Shown: positions 18,889 through 26,904, counted from the stretch's first letter. The stretch is DNA of 64,000 nucleotides from CALHVX01 sp964640725 (GCA_964640725.1 CAZXIJ010000005.1:127235-191234), one strand, 5' to 3'. Numbers and translations: made by a program. The notes: a model not told the origin generated them from the letters alone.

Positions 18889-19845
18889 ATGATCTACGAC
18901 AACATTCTGCAAACGATCGGCAGCACGCCTATCGTCCGCCTCAACCGAACCGGGCCCCAGCACGTCACGCTGTACGGCAAAGTGGAGTCGTTCAACCCCA
19001 TGGCGTCGGTCAAGGACCGGCTGGCCTATGCGATCATCAAGGACGCCCGGGATTCAGGCGCACTGAAACCGGGCCAGACAGTGATTGAAGCGACCTCCGG
19101 CAACACCGGCATCGCCCTGGCCATGGTCTGCGCGGTTCTCGGTCACCCGTTCGTTGCCACCATGGCCGAGAGTTTTTCCGTTGAGCGCCGGAAAATCATG
19201 CGCGGGCTGGGCGCGCGCGTCATTCTAACGCCGGCCGCCGAGCGCGGCTCCGGCATGGTCCGGCGCGCCGAGGAGCTGGCCGCACAGCACGGCTGGTTCC
19301 TGTCACGGCAGTTCGAGAACCCGGCCAACCCGGCCTATCACCGCAACACCACCGGGCCGGAGATTCTGCAGGACTTTGCCGGAGAGCGGCTCGACCACTT
19401 CGTGACCGGTTGGGGCACCGGCGGCACCATGACCGGCGCTGGGGAGGTGCTCAAGGCCGCCCGGCCCGATCTCAAGGTGGTTGCTGTCGAGCCCGAGGGC
19501 GCGAGCCTGCTGGCCGGCGCGGAGTGGAGCCCGCACAAGATCCAGGGCTGGACGCCCGACTTCGTGCCCGCGGTCATCAATCGGGAGATCTTTGACCAGG
19601 TCGTGGGCGTCTCCGATGCAGATGCCGTCGCCTGCGCCCAGTCCCTGGCTCATCAGGAGGGGCTGTTCGTCGGTATCTCAGCCGGGGCAACGCTGGCCGG
19701 CGCGCTGGCCGTGGCGAAGGATGCGCCGGCAGGCACCGTCATGCTGGTCATGTTGCCCGATACGGGCGAGCGCTATCTGTCCACCCCGCTGTTCGAAAAC
19801 GTAGAAGAGGGCTCGGACGACGAGTGGCTCGCCCAGCAGGGTTGA
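18889..19845 (+). CDS. cysK: Cysteine synthase A (O-acetylserine sulfhydrylase)
   Basis: A 318-residue PLP enzyme that makes cysteine from O-acetylserine and sulfide. Signature features are the PLP-lysine context NPMASVKDR (Lys42), the substrate loop EATSGNTGIALA, the phosphate-binding GWGTGGTMTGAG and the C-terminal LPDTGERYLSTPLF. The ATG at 18889 gives the canonical start MIYDNILQTIGSTPIVRL. The open frame continues upstream, but that part is shadow over the divergent Crp/Fnr gene. A CysM identity is possible but the sequence style is closer to CysK. Sulfur assimilation fits with cysQ further on. Confidence 0.93.
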   Translation: MIYDNILQTIGSTPIVRLNRTGPQHVTLYGKVESFNPMASVKDRLAYAIIKDARDSGALKPGQTVIEATSGNTGIALAMVCAVLGHPFVATMAESFSVERRKIMRGLGARVILTPAAERGSGMVRRAEELAAQHGWFLSRQFENPANPAYHRNTTGPEILQDFAGERLDHFVTGWGTGGTMTGAGEVLKAARPDLKVVAVEPEGASLLAGAEWSPHKIQGWTPDFVPAVINREIFDQVVGVSDADAVACAQSLAHQEGLFVGISAGATLAGALAVAKDAPAGTVMLVMLPDTGERYLSTPLFENVEEGSDDEWLAQQG

Positions 19846-19952
19846 GCGCGCCGAACCGGGCAATCACTCACCGCGCCCACCCGCAGCTGCGGATCCCGGG
19901 CAAGGACATCCGCGTACCCGCCCGGCTGCCAGTGCCGGGCACACTCGTTGCC

Positions 19953-20554
19953 ATGACTTCCCGTTCGCAACACCCCCTCAGCCGCCCCCTCAGCCGCCCN
20001 NNNNNNNNNNNNNNNNNNNNNNNNNNNNNNNNNNNNNNNNNNNNNNNNNNNNNNNNNNNNNNNNNNNNNNNNNNNNNNNNNNNNNNNNNNNNNNNNNNNT
20101 CAGCCGCCCGAGAGGTCGGCGCCTTGCCGGCACCGTGAGTCTGACGCTGGCCATGTTGCTGGGTCTTTGCAGCGCGGTGGGCGTTGCCGCGCCGCTGTTC
20201 CGCTGCGAGCGACCAGGTCAGGCACCGCTGTTCGCCGCAGTGCCCTGCAACGAGGGCAGTGGGCCCGGCGAGCGCCTGGGCGATTCAGTGATTCAGCCGC
20301 CGCCAGCCCGCCCTCTGGCCGAGCCGCCAACGGTCCCGGCGTGTCGAGATGCCGAGGTGCAGGCCGAAGCTCCGGCAGAAGCTCAGGCCGAAGGGTCCTG
20401 CCGGGCCACCGCCGCCAGCAACTCCGTCAGGGGGACGCTGCCCGGCCCGCTGCCCCGCTCGGCTGCGGCCACGGCGAGCTGCTGGCAAACCTCGTTTGCC
20501 GGCGTTGGCACGCCGTGCAGGCGGCCCAGGCGAACGATTTCGCCGTTCAGGTAG
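19953..20554 (+). CDS. Putative secreted DUF4124-like protein, interrupted by an assembly gap
   Basis: Reading from the ATG at 19953, the frame encodes a basic leader with LSRP repeats that enters the run of Ns. On the far side the repeat continues in phase into RGRRLAGTVSLTLAMLLG and the rest of a signal-peptide-like helix ending GVAAP. The mature part begins LFRCERPGQAPLFAAVPC, which recalls the short DUF4124 pattern (aromatic-R-C ... PC). The two sides are in one frame only if the gap is filled with whole 12-bp units, so the 100 Ns as placed break the frame. The final 170 or so bases overlap the convergent panE gene and probably are not all real. A GTG or CTG start downstream of the gap is the alternative. 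Confidence 0.4.
19977..20109. repeat. 12-bp tandem repeat (CTCAGCCGCCCC) flanking an assembly gap
   Basis: Almost two copies of CTCAGCCGCCCC lie immediately left of the gap (19977-19999), and the first ten bases right of it (20100-20109) continue the same unit. The repeat is a multiple of three and encodes Leu-Ser-Arg-Pro in the forward frame. The copy number is hidden by the gap. Confidence 0.85.
20000..20099. other. Assembly gap (100 N)
   Basis: Exactly 100 Ns, the usual placeholder for a gap of unknown length. Both edges are in the same 12-bp repeat, so the gap probably reflects a collapsed or unresolved minisatellite rather than missing genes. Confidence 0.95.
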
Positions 20555-21381
20555 TCCGCCTCAATATCGCCGGTGCCGCGGGCCAGGCTCTGCCAGCTGG
20601 AACCGCCAGCTCGGGATTCGCCGCCGACCTCTTCGTGGTAGCCGATCTGCGCAAGCTGGGCGTGGGTCTCCTTCCGATCGGCACAATCGATGCCGGCAGC
20701 GGCGTAGCAAGCAAGCGCTTCCTTGACCATCTGCCGATGCAGCTGTCCCGCGCCCTCTTTGTCCTGATCTTCGGCAGACAACAGCGCCTGTGGCGCATTG
20801 CCGAGATTGGTGAGCAGCTTCGCGTACTTCTTGCTCATGACTCGAGGGTCTGGCGTGGCGCTGAAGCCCGCGCCCCGCAGGTCGGCACACAAAACCTCAC
20901 AGGTTTCGTCAACGCCCCCCGGGTAGCAGCCCGTATCGAGCACTCCCCCCGCATTCTCAGCCTGGGTAATGACTTCTCCAGCACGCAGGTGGGTCGCCGG
21001 TAGCTGCACGAGCATGCCGTAGACCCGGCGGAAGCGCCGCAGCGCGAAGTCTTCGTTGCAGACCCCGTTCTGCGCGCAAACTACGGCGGGCTGAGCGGCC
21101 CCGGCGGCCGCGCGCAGCTGCGCGAGGGCCGCGACCGTCTGCTGCGTTTTGACACACAGCAGCACGCAGTCCGCATCGCCGAGGCCTGCTTCCTGCGGCG
21201 TTGCCACAGTGTCGATGTGCAGTTGATGCCGGGCACTCGGGGACACGAAGGTGAGCCCGTCGGCAGCGAGCACTCGCCCGTGCTCACCGCGCGCCACAAA
21301 GGTTACATCCCGCCCGGCGATGGCCAGCCGCGCCCCAAGGGTGCCGCCAACGCCTCCGGCTCCGATCACTACGTACCGCAT
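20383..21381 (-). CDS. Ketopantoate reductase family protein (PanE/ApbA)
   Basis: A 332-residue NADP-dependent reductase of the 2-dehydropantoate 2-reductase family. It has the N-terminal Rossmann motif MRYVVIGAGGVGGTLGARLA, a nucleotide-contact region LLCVKTQQT, the AQNGVCNED loop, the catalytic-lysine helix MSKKYAKLLTN and the C-terminal EADYLNGEIVRLGRLHGVPTPANE motif. The ATG at 21381 puts the dinucleotide fold at the very start. The C-terminal motif is canonical, but several paralogues of the family act on other substrates, so a role in pantothenate synthesis is likely but not proven. Confidence 0.85.
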   Translation of the reverse strand: MRYVVIGAGGVGGTLGARLAIAGRDVTFVARGEHGRVLAADGLTFVSPSARHQLHIDTVATPQEAGLGDADCVLLCVKTQQTVAALAQLRAAAGAAQPAVVCAQNGVCNEDFALRRFRRVYGMLVQLPATHLRAGEVITQAENAGGVLDTGCYPGGVDETCEVLCADLRGAGFSATPDPRVMSKKYAKLLTNLGNAPQALLSAEDQDKEGAGQLHRQMVKEALACYAAAGIDCADRKETHAQLAQIGYHEEVGGESRAGGSSWQSLARGTGDIEADYLNGEIVRLGRLHGVPTPANEVCQQLAVAAAERGSGPGSVPLTELLAAVARQDPSA

Positions 21382-21462
21382 CGCTGCTCGCTCCATATCA
21401 GTGGAGCGCACATTACCAGCGAGCGGCAGCCGGACCGAAACCCGCGGCAGCCCGGTCGCCGA

Positions 21463-21576
21463 TTAAGCCAGTAACCAGATGCTGGCGGTCAGGGTGCAGA
21501 CCAGACCCCAGAACAGGTAAGGGCTGAGATAGGCGATCACTTGAGCAGTTCGCTCGTTGCGATTTTGCGCGGCCAA
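21463..21576 (-). CDS. Possible small single-helix membrane protein (37 aa)
   Basis: A TTG at 21576, preceded by GGGGGA at suitable distance, opens a 37-residue frame. It has a polar charged N-terminus (AAQNRNERTAQ) and one strongly hydrophobic stretch (VIAYLSPYLFWGLVCTLTAS and on to WLLA), ending 81 bases before the panE start on the same strand. The membrane-helix character and ribosome site are seen directly. That it is translated is inference. A longer in-frame version with a poor N-terminus extends to 21693. Confidence 0.33.
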   Translation of the reverse strand: MAAQNRNERTAQVIAYLSPYLFWGLVCTLTASIWLLA

Positions 21577-21678
21577 GGCGGTTCCCCCAAGAACCAGGCA
21601 CCCGGGCTTCCAGCCGACGGCGCCTTGTGAACGGTTCCGGCGAAGGCCTGTCGCTCGGCCTCGCCAACGGCGGCAATC

Positions 21679-21694
21679 TGTGACACAGATCACA
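21679..21694. promoter_or_regulatory. Perfect CRP/Vfr-type palindrome TGTGA-N6-TCACA
   Basis: The 16-mer TGTGACACAGATCACA matches the CRP-family half-site consensus in both arms. On the plus strand a weak -10-like TTGTAT at 21715-21720 lies at roughly class II spacing. On the minus strand the site is about 103 bases upstream of the small membrane ORF start and 300 bases upstream of panE. Which strand it controls is unknown. Confidence 0.6.
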
Positions 21695-21930
21695 CCCGGC
21701 GACGAGTCCTTACGTTGTATGCGTGAAGGGCGGGAGAGGCAATGGCAGGGCGCCAGGAACTTGTGCGCCGCATGTAACCAGCAGCGTCAAAAAAATGAAA
21801 AAAGAATGGATTCGAGCGGTTTAACTCGCTGATTTAACTGACATTAGCCAGCAGCTGGCTCGGCAAGATACATCGCTCCGCTTTTTTTCTCGGGCTGAAC
21901 CTGTATTCTTGTAGCCCTCACCAGCCGGTA

Positions 21931-21946
21931 CTGTATGTATGTACAG
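21931..21946. promoter_or_regulatory. LexA (SOS) box
   Basis: CTGTATGTATGTACAG matches the CTGT-N8-ACAG consensus of gammaproteobacterial LexA operators, with flanking TA on the left and an alternating AT-type core. A TTGTAG about 17-19 bases before the core could be a -35 for a plus-strand transcript. No obvious SOS gene lies next to it. Confidence 0.65.
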
Positions 21947-22051
21947 ATCGGTCGCCAGGGTAGGCGGGCGAAAGCACGTCAATTGCCTTGGCAAGTACTG
22001 AGATGTGCGGTGTCATTCTCCTCGGCAGGGCGATAACACGAGCATCCAGAC

Positions 22052-22070
22052 CGGTTGGTGAGGCCAACCG
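22052..22070 (+). other. Stem-loop downstream of the LexA box
   Basis: CGGTTGG and CCAACCG form a perfect 7-bp stem with the loop TGAGG. A C/T-rich tract follows but there is no clean T run, so it may be a weak terminator or part of a small RNA starting near the LexA box. Confidence 0.4.
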
Positions 22071-22107
22071 ATCTTCTTCCGCTCTGCTTCGCCCTTGTCT
22101 CTCTTTC

Positions 22108-22135
22108 CTAAGAAGAGCTAAGAAGAGCTAAGAAG
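22108..22135. repeat. Triple 10-bp direct repeat (CTAAGAAGAG)
   Basis: CTAAGAAGAG occurs at 22108-22117 and 22118-22127, followed by the partial copy CTAAGAAG at 22128-22135. It lies in the non-coding region just before the end of cysQ. Confidence 0.8.
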
Positions 22136-22197
22136 CGCCCCGAAGCGCCTTTGAGCTCACCGCAGCACCGCCAGTGAGCGCGTGCCGGGGACGCGCC

Positions 22198-23025
22198 TCA
22201 ATCCTTCGCAGGTACCGCTGGCAGGTGCGTGCGCCAGTCAAAGCGACCATCGGCGACCGCAATGAACTCGGGGTTCAGCACCGAATCCTTGGCGTTGTAA
22301 GTCATCGGGCTGCCGTCAGCGGCCCAGAGTTCGCCACCGGCAGCGCTCAACAGCGCGTGCGCCGCGCCGATATCCCACTCCGAGGTCGGGCCGAGCCGTG
22401 GGTAGAGGTCTGCCTCGCCCACAGCCAGGATGCAGATCTTCAGAGAGCTGCCCATAGGGGTGCGGGAGACCGGCTCGAAGCTGGCGCTCAGCTCGTCCAG
22501 GTAGCTTTCCAGGCGCTCGCCGCCGTGACTGCGGCTGGCGACGACGGTGACGCCGTTGCCCCGGGCCATCGCGCGGCCACTGATCGCCTTGCTGCTGCCG
22601 TCGTCTTCAACACAGCGCGCCTGGCCCCGGGCGACGTCGCCCACGTAAACCTTGCCCTGCACGGGCACACCAACAAGACCGAGCATCGGTTTGCCGGTCT
22701 CGATCAAAGCGATGTTCACGGTAAACTCGCCGTTGCGGTTGACGAACTCCTTGGTGCCGTCAAGCGGGTCGATCAGCCAGTAGCGATCCCAGGCCGAGCG
22801 CTCCTCAAAGGGCGGGATGCTGGATTCCTCCGACAGCACGGGAATGTCCGGCGTGAGCCGCGCAAGGCCCGCGACGATCACCTTGTGCGCGGCCAGATCT
22901 GCTTCCGTGAGGGGCGACGTGTCGGCTTTTTCCTGCACCTCGAAATCGCGCTCGTACACTGAAAGAATCGCTGCGCCCGCAGCCCGGGTGAGCTGCACAA
23001 GCTCTTCGATTGTAACGTCGTCCAT
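22198..23025 (-). CDS. cysQ: 3'(2'),5'-bisphosphate nucleotidase CysQ
   Basis: A 275-residue inositol-monophosphatase-superfamily enzyme that removes the 3'-phosphate from PAP, the by-product of sulfate assimilation. The metal-site motifs are present: TEADLAAH, LSEESS, WLIDPLDGTKEF and the C-terminal PTSEWDIGAAHALL. The ATG at 23025 gives the usual N-terminus DDVTIEELVQLTRAAG. It is divergent from yrfG, with 56 bases between starts. In Pseudomonas and enterics nudE commonly sits near yrfG, but it is absent here. Confidence 0.92.
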   Translation of the reverse strand: MDDVTIEELVQLTRAAGAAILSVYERDFEVQEKADTSPLTEADLAAHKVIVAGLARLTPDIPVLSEESSIPPFEERSAWDRYWLIDPLDGTKEFVNRNGEFTVNIALIETGKPMLGLVGVPVQGKVYVGDVARGQARCVEDDGSSKAISGRAMARGNGVTVVASRSHGGERLESYLDELSASFEPVSRTPMGSSLKICILAVGEADLYPRLGPTSEWDIGAAHALLSAAGGELWAADGSPMTYNAKDSVLNPEFIAVADGRFDWRTHLPAVPAKD

Positions 23026-23081
23026 GATCTTCACTCGGTACTGATCAGGGCCGCATAGTATCCTCAACCCGCCATCCCCGC

Positions 23082-23795
23082 ATGCAAGTGACCGTGCCTA
23101 CCTCACAAATTCTGCCGACCTGGCACGCCATCGACACCGTACTGCTCGACATGGACGGCACGTTGCTCGACCTGTGTTACGACAATCACATCTGGAATGT
23201 CAGATTGCCCGAGCTGTACGCGGCCAACGAGCGACCGCAAACAGCCGCCGTCACAGCCGAAGCCGTCGATCAGGCACGGCAAAAGCTGTTCCAACACATG
23301 CACCGGGTCAAGGGCACGATCGAGTACTACGACATCGACTACTGGGCGAGCTACAGCGGCGTCAACATGCTGGCGCTCCACGAAGCACACTGCGATCTGA
23401 TCCGATACCGTCCTTCCGCGCAGCAGTTTCTTGCCTGGCTGGGCAGGAACGGCTGTGATCGGGTTCTCGCCACGAACGCCCATCGCGACAGCGTCGTCAT
23501 CAAGGACCGTCATGCGCAGCTGCTGGTTCAGCTGGACAGCCACTACTCCGCCCACGACTTCGGCTACCCCAAAGAGCAATCGCGGTTCTGGGAGCAGCTG
23601 CAGGAACGCACCGGCTTCGACCCGGCCCGCACGCTGTTCATCGACGACAACCAGGCGGTACTGGAGAGCGCAGAGCGCTACGGCATCGCGCACCTGCGCA
23701 TGGTGTCGCAGCCTGACTCGGGCCAGCCGGCGCGCGAAGCCTTACACTATCCGGCCTTCAACGACTTCGCGGAACTGATGCCGGCAGCGTCCTGA
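23082..23795 (+). CDS. yrfG: HAD-family GMP/IMP nucleotidase YrfG
   Basis: A 237-residue haloacid-dehalogenase hydrolase. Motif I DMDGTLLDL supplies the nucleophile Asp, motif II is LATNAH, the motif III lysine is in FGYPKEQ and motif IV is LFIDDN. YrfG in E. coli dephosphorylates purine mononucleotides. The adjacent hslR (3 bases downstream) and hslO reproduce the conserved yrfG-hslR-hslO order, which supports the name. Confidence 0.88.
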   Translation: MQVTVPTSQILPTWHAIDTVLLDMDGTLLDLCYDNHIWNVRLPELYAANERPQTAAVTAEAVDQARQKLFQHMHRVKGTIEYYDIDYWASYSGVNMLALHEAHCDLIRYRPSAQQFLAWLGRNGCDRVLATNAHRDSVVIKDRHAQLLVQLDSHYSAHDFGYPKEQSRFWEQLQERTGFDPARTLFIDDNQAVLESAERYGIAHLRMVSQPDSGQPAREALHYPAFNDFAELMPAAS

Positions 23796-23798
23796 ATC

Positions 23799-24245
23799 AT
23801 GGCTAGCAAACAACCCAGCAGCGCTGCAAACCGGGCCAGCGATTCCGGCACACCGTCCAGGGTGCGGCTGGACCGCTGGCTCTGGGCCGCGCGCTTCTTC
23901 AAGACCCGGGCTCAGGCCAAGGCCGCAATTGAGGGCGGCAAAGTGCAGGTCGACGGCGCTCGGCCCAAGGTGGCCAAGGACATCGCGCCAGGGGCCGAGG
24001 TCCGCGTTCGCAAAGCGGGCTTCGAGCAGGTGGTCAAAGTGACCGGGCTTGCCAGCCAGCGTGGCAGCGCTGCCATCGCTGCCACGCTCTACGAAGAAAC
24101 GCCGGACAGCATCGAGACCCGGGAGCGGGATCGTGCCCTGCGGCAGATGCAACGAGAAGGCCTGCGGGTCCCCGATCAGCGACCGACCCGGCAGGGCCGC
24201 CGGGCCCTGCAGGACCTGAAACGCGACGGCGCCGCCTCCGAATGA
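23799..24245 (+). CDS. hslR: Ribosome-associated heat shock protein Hsp15 (S4 domain)
   Basis: A 148-residue RNA-binding protein. The S4 domain (RLDRWLWAARFFKTRAQAKA, then GGKVQVDG) lies at residues 24-85 or so, followed by a basic C-terminal tail (DQRPTRQGRRALQDLKRDG). Hsp15 binds 50S subunits carrying stalled nascent chains and helps recycle them. The stop overlaps the hslO start (ATGA), as expected for the heat-shock operon. Confidence 0.92.
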   Translation: MASKQPSSAANRASDSGTPSRVRLDRWLWAARFFKTRAQAKAAIEGGKVQVDGARPKVAKDIAPGAEVRVRKAGFEQVVKVTGLASQRGSAAIAATLYEETPDSIETRERDRALRQMQREGLRVPDQRPTRQGRRALQDLKRDGAASE

Positions 24246-25177
24246 GTGACCAGCTGCAGCGCTTTCACTTTGCTCGCCACGCGGTGCGCGGCCAGCTGGT
24301 CACCCTCGACGACACAATCAGCGAGCTGAGTGCCCGGCGCGACTACCCGGCACCGGTCGCCGGGCTCCTGGGAGAGATGCTGGCCGCCGTGGCCATGATC
24401 GCGGACGGCCTGAAATGGCAGGGCAGCGTCGCGCTGCAAGCGAAAGGCTCGGGGCTGCTGCGTACCGCCATGGCCGAGCACCGGCCCAGCGGCAAGCTCC
24501 GCGCAATCGCCCGCCCGAGCGAACCGGACGATGGCCCGGAAGAGCCCGGCACCACCGCCGCCTTCGACCCCAGGGCCTTCAGCACGACCACCGCTGCGGG
24601 GCTGCTGGGCAGCGATCACCTGGCCCTGTCCCTGCTCCCGGCGCCCGATGACCCGCACAGCCAGCCCTATCAGGGCCTGGTGGCCTGGCACCACGACAAA
24701 CTGTCTGACAACCTGGACGAGTACTTCGCGACCAGCGAGCAGCTTGAGACTCGATTTGTGCTGTTCGGCACCGGCCAGCAAGCTCGCGGTCTCCTGCTGC
24801 AGCGGCTGCCGACCGCCGGACAGGCAAGTTTCGTGGACACCGATGCTGCAGACGATTTCTGGCAGGAGCTCTGCGCGCGCCTGATCACGGTACGGGCGCA
24901 GGACATGGGCTTTGACGATGTCCACAGCTTCTTGCGCAAGCTCTTTGCTCCTGAAGACCTGGTCCTGGCGCCGCCCGCTGCCATGGCCTTCGAGTGCAGC
25001 TGCAGCCAGGACAAGTCAGACGGGATTCTGCGGTCCCTGGGACGCGAGGACTTGCTGGAGCTGCTGCAGGAGCGCGGCGAGGTCGAGGTGACCTGCGAGT
25101 TCTGCGGGCTCGCCTACCGGTACGACGCCATGGGCGTGCACCTGCTGTTCGAGCCGGCAATGCCAACTCGCCACTAG
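24242..25177 (+). CDS. hslO: Redox-regulated chaperone Hsp33
   Basis: A 311-residue cytosolic holdase chaperone activated by oxidation. The four zinc-binding cysteines of the C-terminal switch are present as CSC in FECSCSQDKS and CEFC in EVTCEFCGLAYRYD. The middle shows the family pattern LLKGRLQ-like QGSVALQAKGSG and GLVAWHHDKLSDNLDEYFATSEQL. The N-terminus SDQLQRFHFARHAVRGQLV is canonical. It is slightly longer than E. coli Hsp33 through a short insertion (PSEPDDGPEEPGTT). Confidence 0.94.
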   Translation: MSDQLQRFHFARHAVRGQLVTLDDTISELSARRDYPAPVAGLLGEMLAAVAMIADGLKWQGSVALQAKGSGLLRTAMAEHRPSGKLRAIARPSEPDDGPEEPGTTAAFDPRAFSTTTAAGLLGSDHLALSLLPAPDDPHSQPYQGLVAWHHDKLSDNLDEYFATSEQLETRFVLFGTGQQARGLLLQRLPTAGQASFVDTDAADDFWQELCARLITVRAQDMGFDDVHSFLRKLFAPEDLVLAPPAAMAFECSCSQDKSDGILRSLGREDLLELLQERGEVEVTCEFCGLAYRYDAMGVHLLFEPAMPTRH

Positions 25178-25294
25178 GCGCATCACCCCCGGCGAGCCCC
25201 AGACCGTGAAGCATGCATGAACCTGCGCACTGCTTTGTTTGGAACGGGTTTACAAACTTTCGCATTCGCTGTTCGAGCGTTCTCTTGGCTCTGG

Positions 25295-25300
25295 CATAAT
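25295..25300 (+). promoter_or_regulatory. Extended -10 element for pckA
   Basis: CATAAT preceded by TG with one base between (TGGCATAAT) is an extended -10 motif, 32 bases before the pckA start. The -35 region at 17-base spacing (TTCGAG) is poor, as is common with extended -10 promoters. Confidence 0.45.
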
Positions 25301-25332
25301 TCGCCGCTCTTTAAACGCCGAGACACGACCGC

Positions 25333-26904
25333 ATGGCCGCCGAACTCAACGCGGGCGCTACCACCGCCGCCCAGGGATCCCAATCAACCGACCTGTCGCG
25401 AGCACAGCTCGCCGAGGCGGCTGTACTGCGGCGTGAGGGCCAATTCGCCAGCAACGGGGCCATTGTCGTCGAAACCGGTCGCCGCACCGGTCGCTCTCCG
25501 AACGACCGCTTCATTGTCGACGAGCCTTCCACCAGCGAAAGCATCGATTGGGGCACGGTCAACAAGCCGATCGACCCGGCGCGCTTCGATGCCCTGTGGG
25601 ACCGGGTCCAGGTCTACCTGGACGAGCGCAACAGCTTCCTGTCGCACCTGCACGTCGGCGCCGATCCGGATCACTACCTGCCGGTAGAGGTCACGACCGA
25701 GTGGGCCTGGCACGCGCTGTTCGGCAACTCGATGTTCATTCGCCCGGAGCACTACAACCCTCACAACAAGGAAGCCTGGCAGGTCGTCAACGCGCCGGAG
25801 TTCGTTTGCGAGCCGGAGCGGGACGGCACCAACAGCGAAGGCTGCGTCATGATCAACTTTGCCCGGCGCAAGGTCCTGATCGCCGGCATGCGCTACGCCG
25901 GCGAGATGAAGAAATCCATGTTCTCGGTCCTGAACTTTCTGCTGCCGGAAAAAGACGTGCTGCCCATGCACTGCAGCGCGAACCTCGGCAAAGACGGCGA
26001 CGTCACGCTGTTTTTCGGCTTGTCCGGCACCGGCAAGACGACGCTGTCGGCTGATCCGGAACGGTTCCTGATCGGCGATGACGAGCACGGCTGGGGCCGT
26101 GGCACCGTCTTCAATTTCGAAGGCGGTTGCTACGCCAAATGCATTGATCTGACCCGCGAGAACGAGCCGGTCATCTTTGACGCGATCAAGTTCGGCGCCA
26201 TCGTCGAAAACGTCGTGATCGACCCGGACAGCCGCGAGCCGGACTACTCAGACTCGTCTCTGACCGAGAACGGTCGCGCCTGCTACCCGCGCGAAAACAT
26301 CGAGCTGAAGGTCGATGACAATCGCGCCGGCGAGCCCAAGCACATTATCTTCCTGACCTGCGACGTCAGCGGCGTGCTGCCGCCGGTATCCGTGCTGTCG
26401 AAGGAGGCCGCGGCCTATCACTTCCTGTCGGGCTACACCGCGGCCGTTGGCTCCACCGAGGTCGGCTCTACGGAAGCCTTCAAGGCCACCTTCTCGACCT
26501 GCTTCGGTGCGCCCTTCTTCCCGCGTCCAGCCGGCGTCTACGCAGACCTGCTCATGAAGCGCGTCGAGGAATTTGGCTCCCGGGTCTACCTGGTCAACAC
26601 CGGCTGGACCGGCGGCGGCTACGGCGTCGGCAGCCGCTTCAAAATCCCGGTCACCCGCGCCCTGATCGCGGCAGTGCAGTCCGGTTCCCTGGCCAATGCC
26701 GAGACCGAGTTGCTGCCGGGGCTGAACCTGTCGGTTCCGAAGGCCGTGGACGGTGTCGACAGCGCGTTGCTGAACCCGCGCAATACCTGGGCGGACAAGG
26801 ATGCCTATGACAAGACCGCCGCTAGCCTGATCGCCAAGTTCCGGGAAAACTTCAAAAAGTTCTCCGTGGACGCAGCCATCACCAACGCTGGTCCGAGCGC
26901 TTAG
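25333..26904 (+). CDS. pckA: Phosphoenolpyruvate carboxykinase (ATP)
   Basis: A 523-residue gluconeogenic enzyme converting oxaloacetate and ATP to phosphoenolpyruvate, ADP and carbon dioxide. The kinase-1a P-loop GLSGTGKTTLSADPER and the kinase-2 / metal motif FLIGDDEHGW are present, along with the substrate-binding RTGRSPNDRF and the C-terminal NTGWTGGGYGVGSRFKI. Length is normal for the ATP-dependent bacterial type. It has its own promoter and a strong stem-loop after the stop. Confidence 0.96.
   Translation: MAAELNAGATTAAQGSQSTDLSRAQLAEAAVLRREGQFASNGAIVVETGRRTGRSPNDRFIVDEPSTSESIDWGTVNKPIDPARFDALWDRVQVYLDERNSFLSHLHVGADPDHYLPVEVTTEWAWHALFGNSMFIRPEHYNPHNKEAWQVVNAPEFVCEPERDGTNSEGCVMINFARRKVLIAGMRYAGEMKKSMFSVLNFLLPEKDVLPMHCSANLGKDGDVTLFFGLSGTGKTTLSADPERFLIGDDEHGWGRGTVFNFEGGCYAKCIDLTRENEPVIFDAIKFGAIVENVVIDPDSREPDYSDSSLTENGRACYPRENIELKVDDNRAGEPKHIIFLTCDVSGVLPPVSVLSKEAAAYHFLSGYTAAVGSTEVGSTEAFKATFSTCFGAPFFPRPAGVYADLLMKRVEEFGSRVYLVNTGWTGGGYGVGSRFKIPVTRALIAAVQSGSLANAETELLPGLNLSVPKAVDGVDSALLNPRNTWADKDAYDKTAASLIAKFRENFKKFSVDAAITNAGPSA

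Larger units (their letters stand above)
21382..22197. other. 816-base region without a clear large gene, AT-richer than its surroundings
   Basis: Between the starts or ends of panE and cysQ I find no long open frame with codon use like the neighbours. By eye the part from about 21770 to 22140 is AT-richer (A and T runs at 21788-21806 and 21882-21888). It contains a perfect CRP-type palindrome, a LexA-type box, a stem-loop at 22052-22070, a triple 10-bp repeat at 22108-22135 and a possible 37-residue membrane peptide. Very small frames also exist, for example 21742-21777 behind a GGGAGAGG and 22003-22131. Their reality cannot be judged from sequence alone. Confidence 0.6.
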
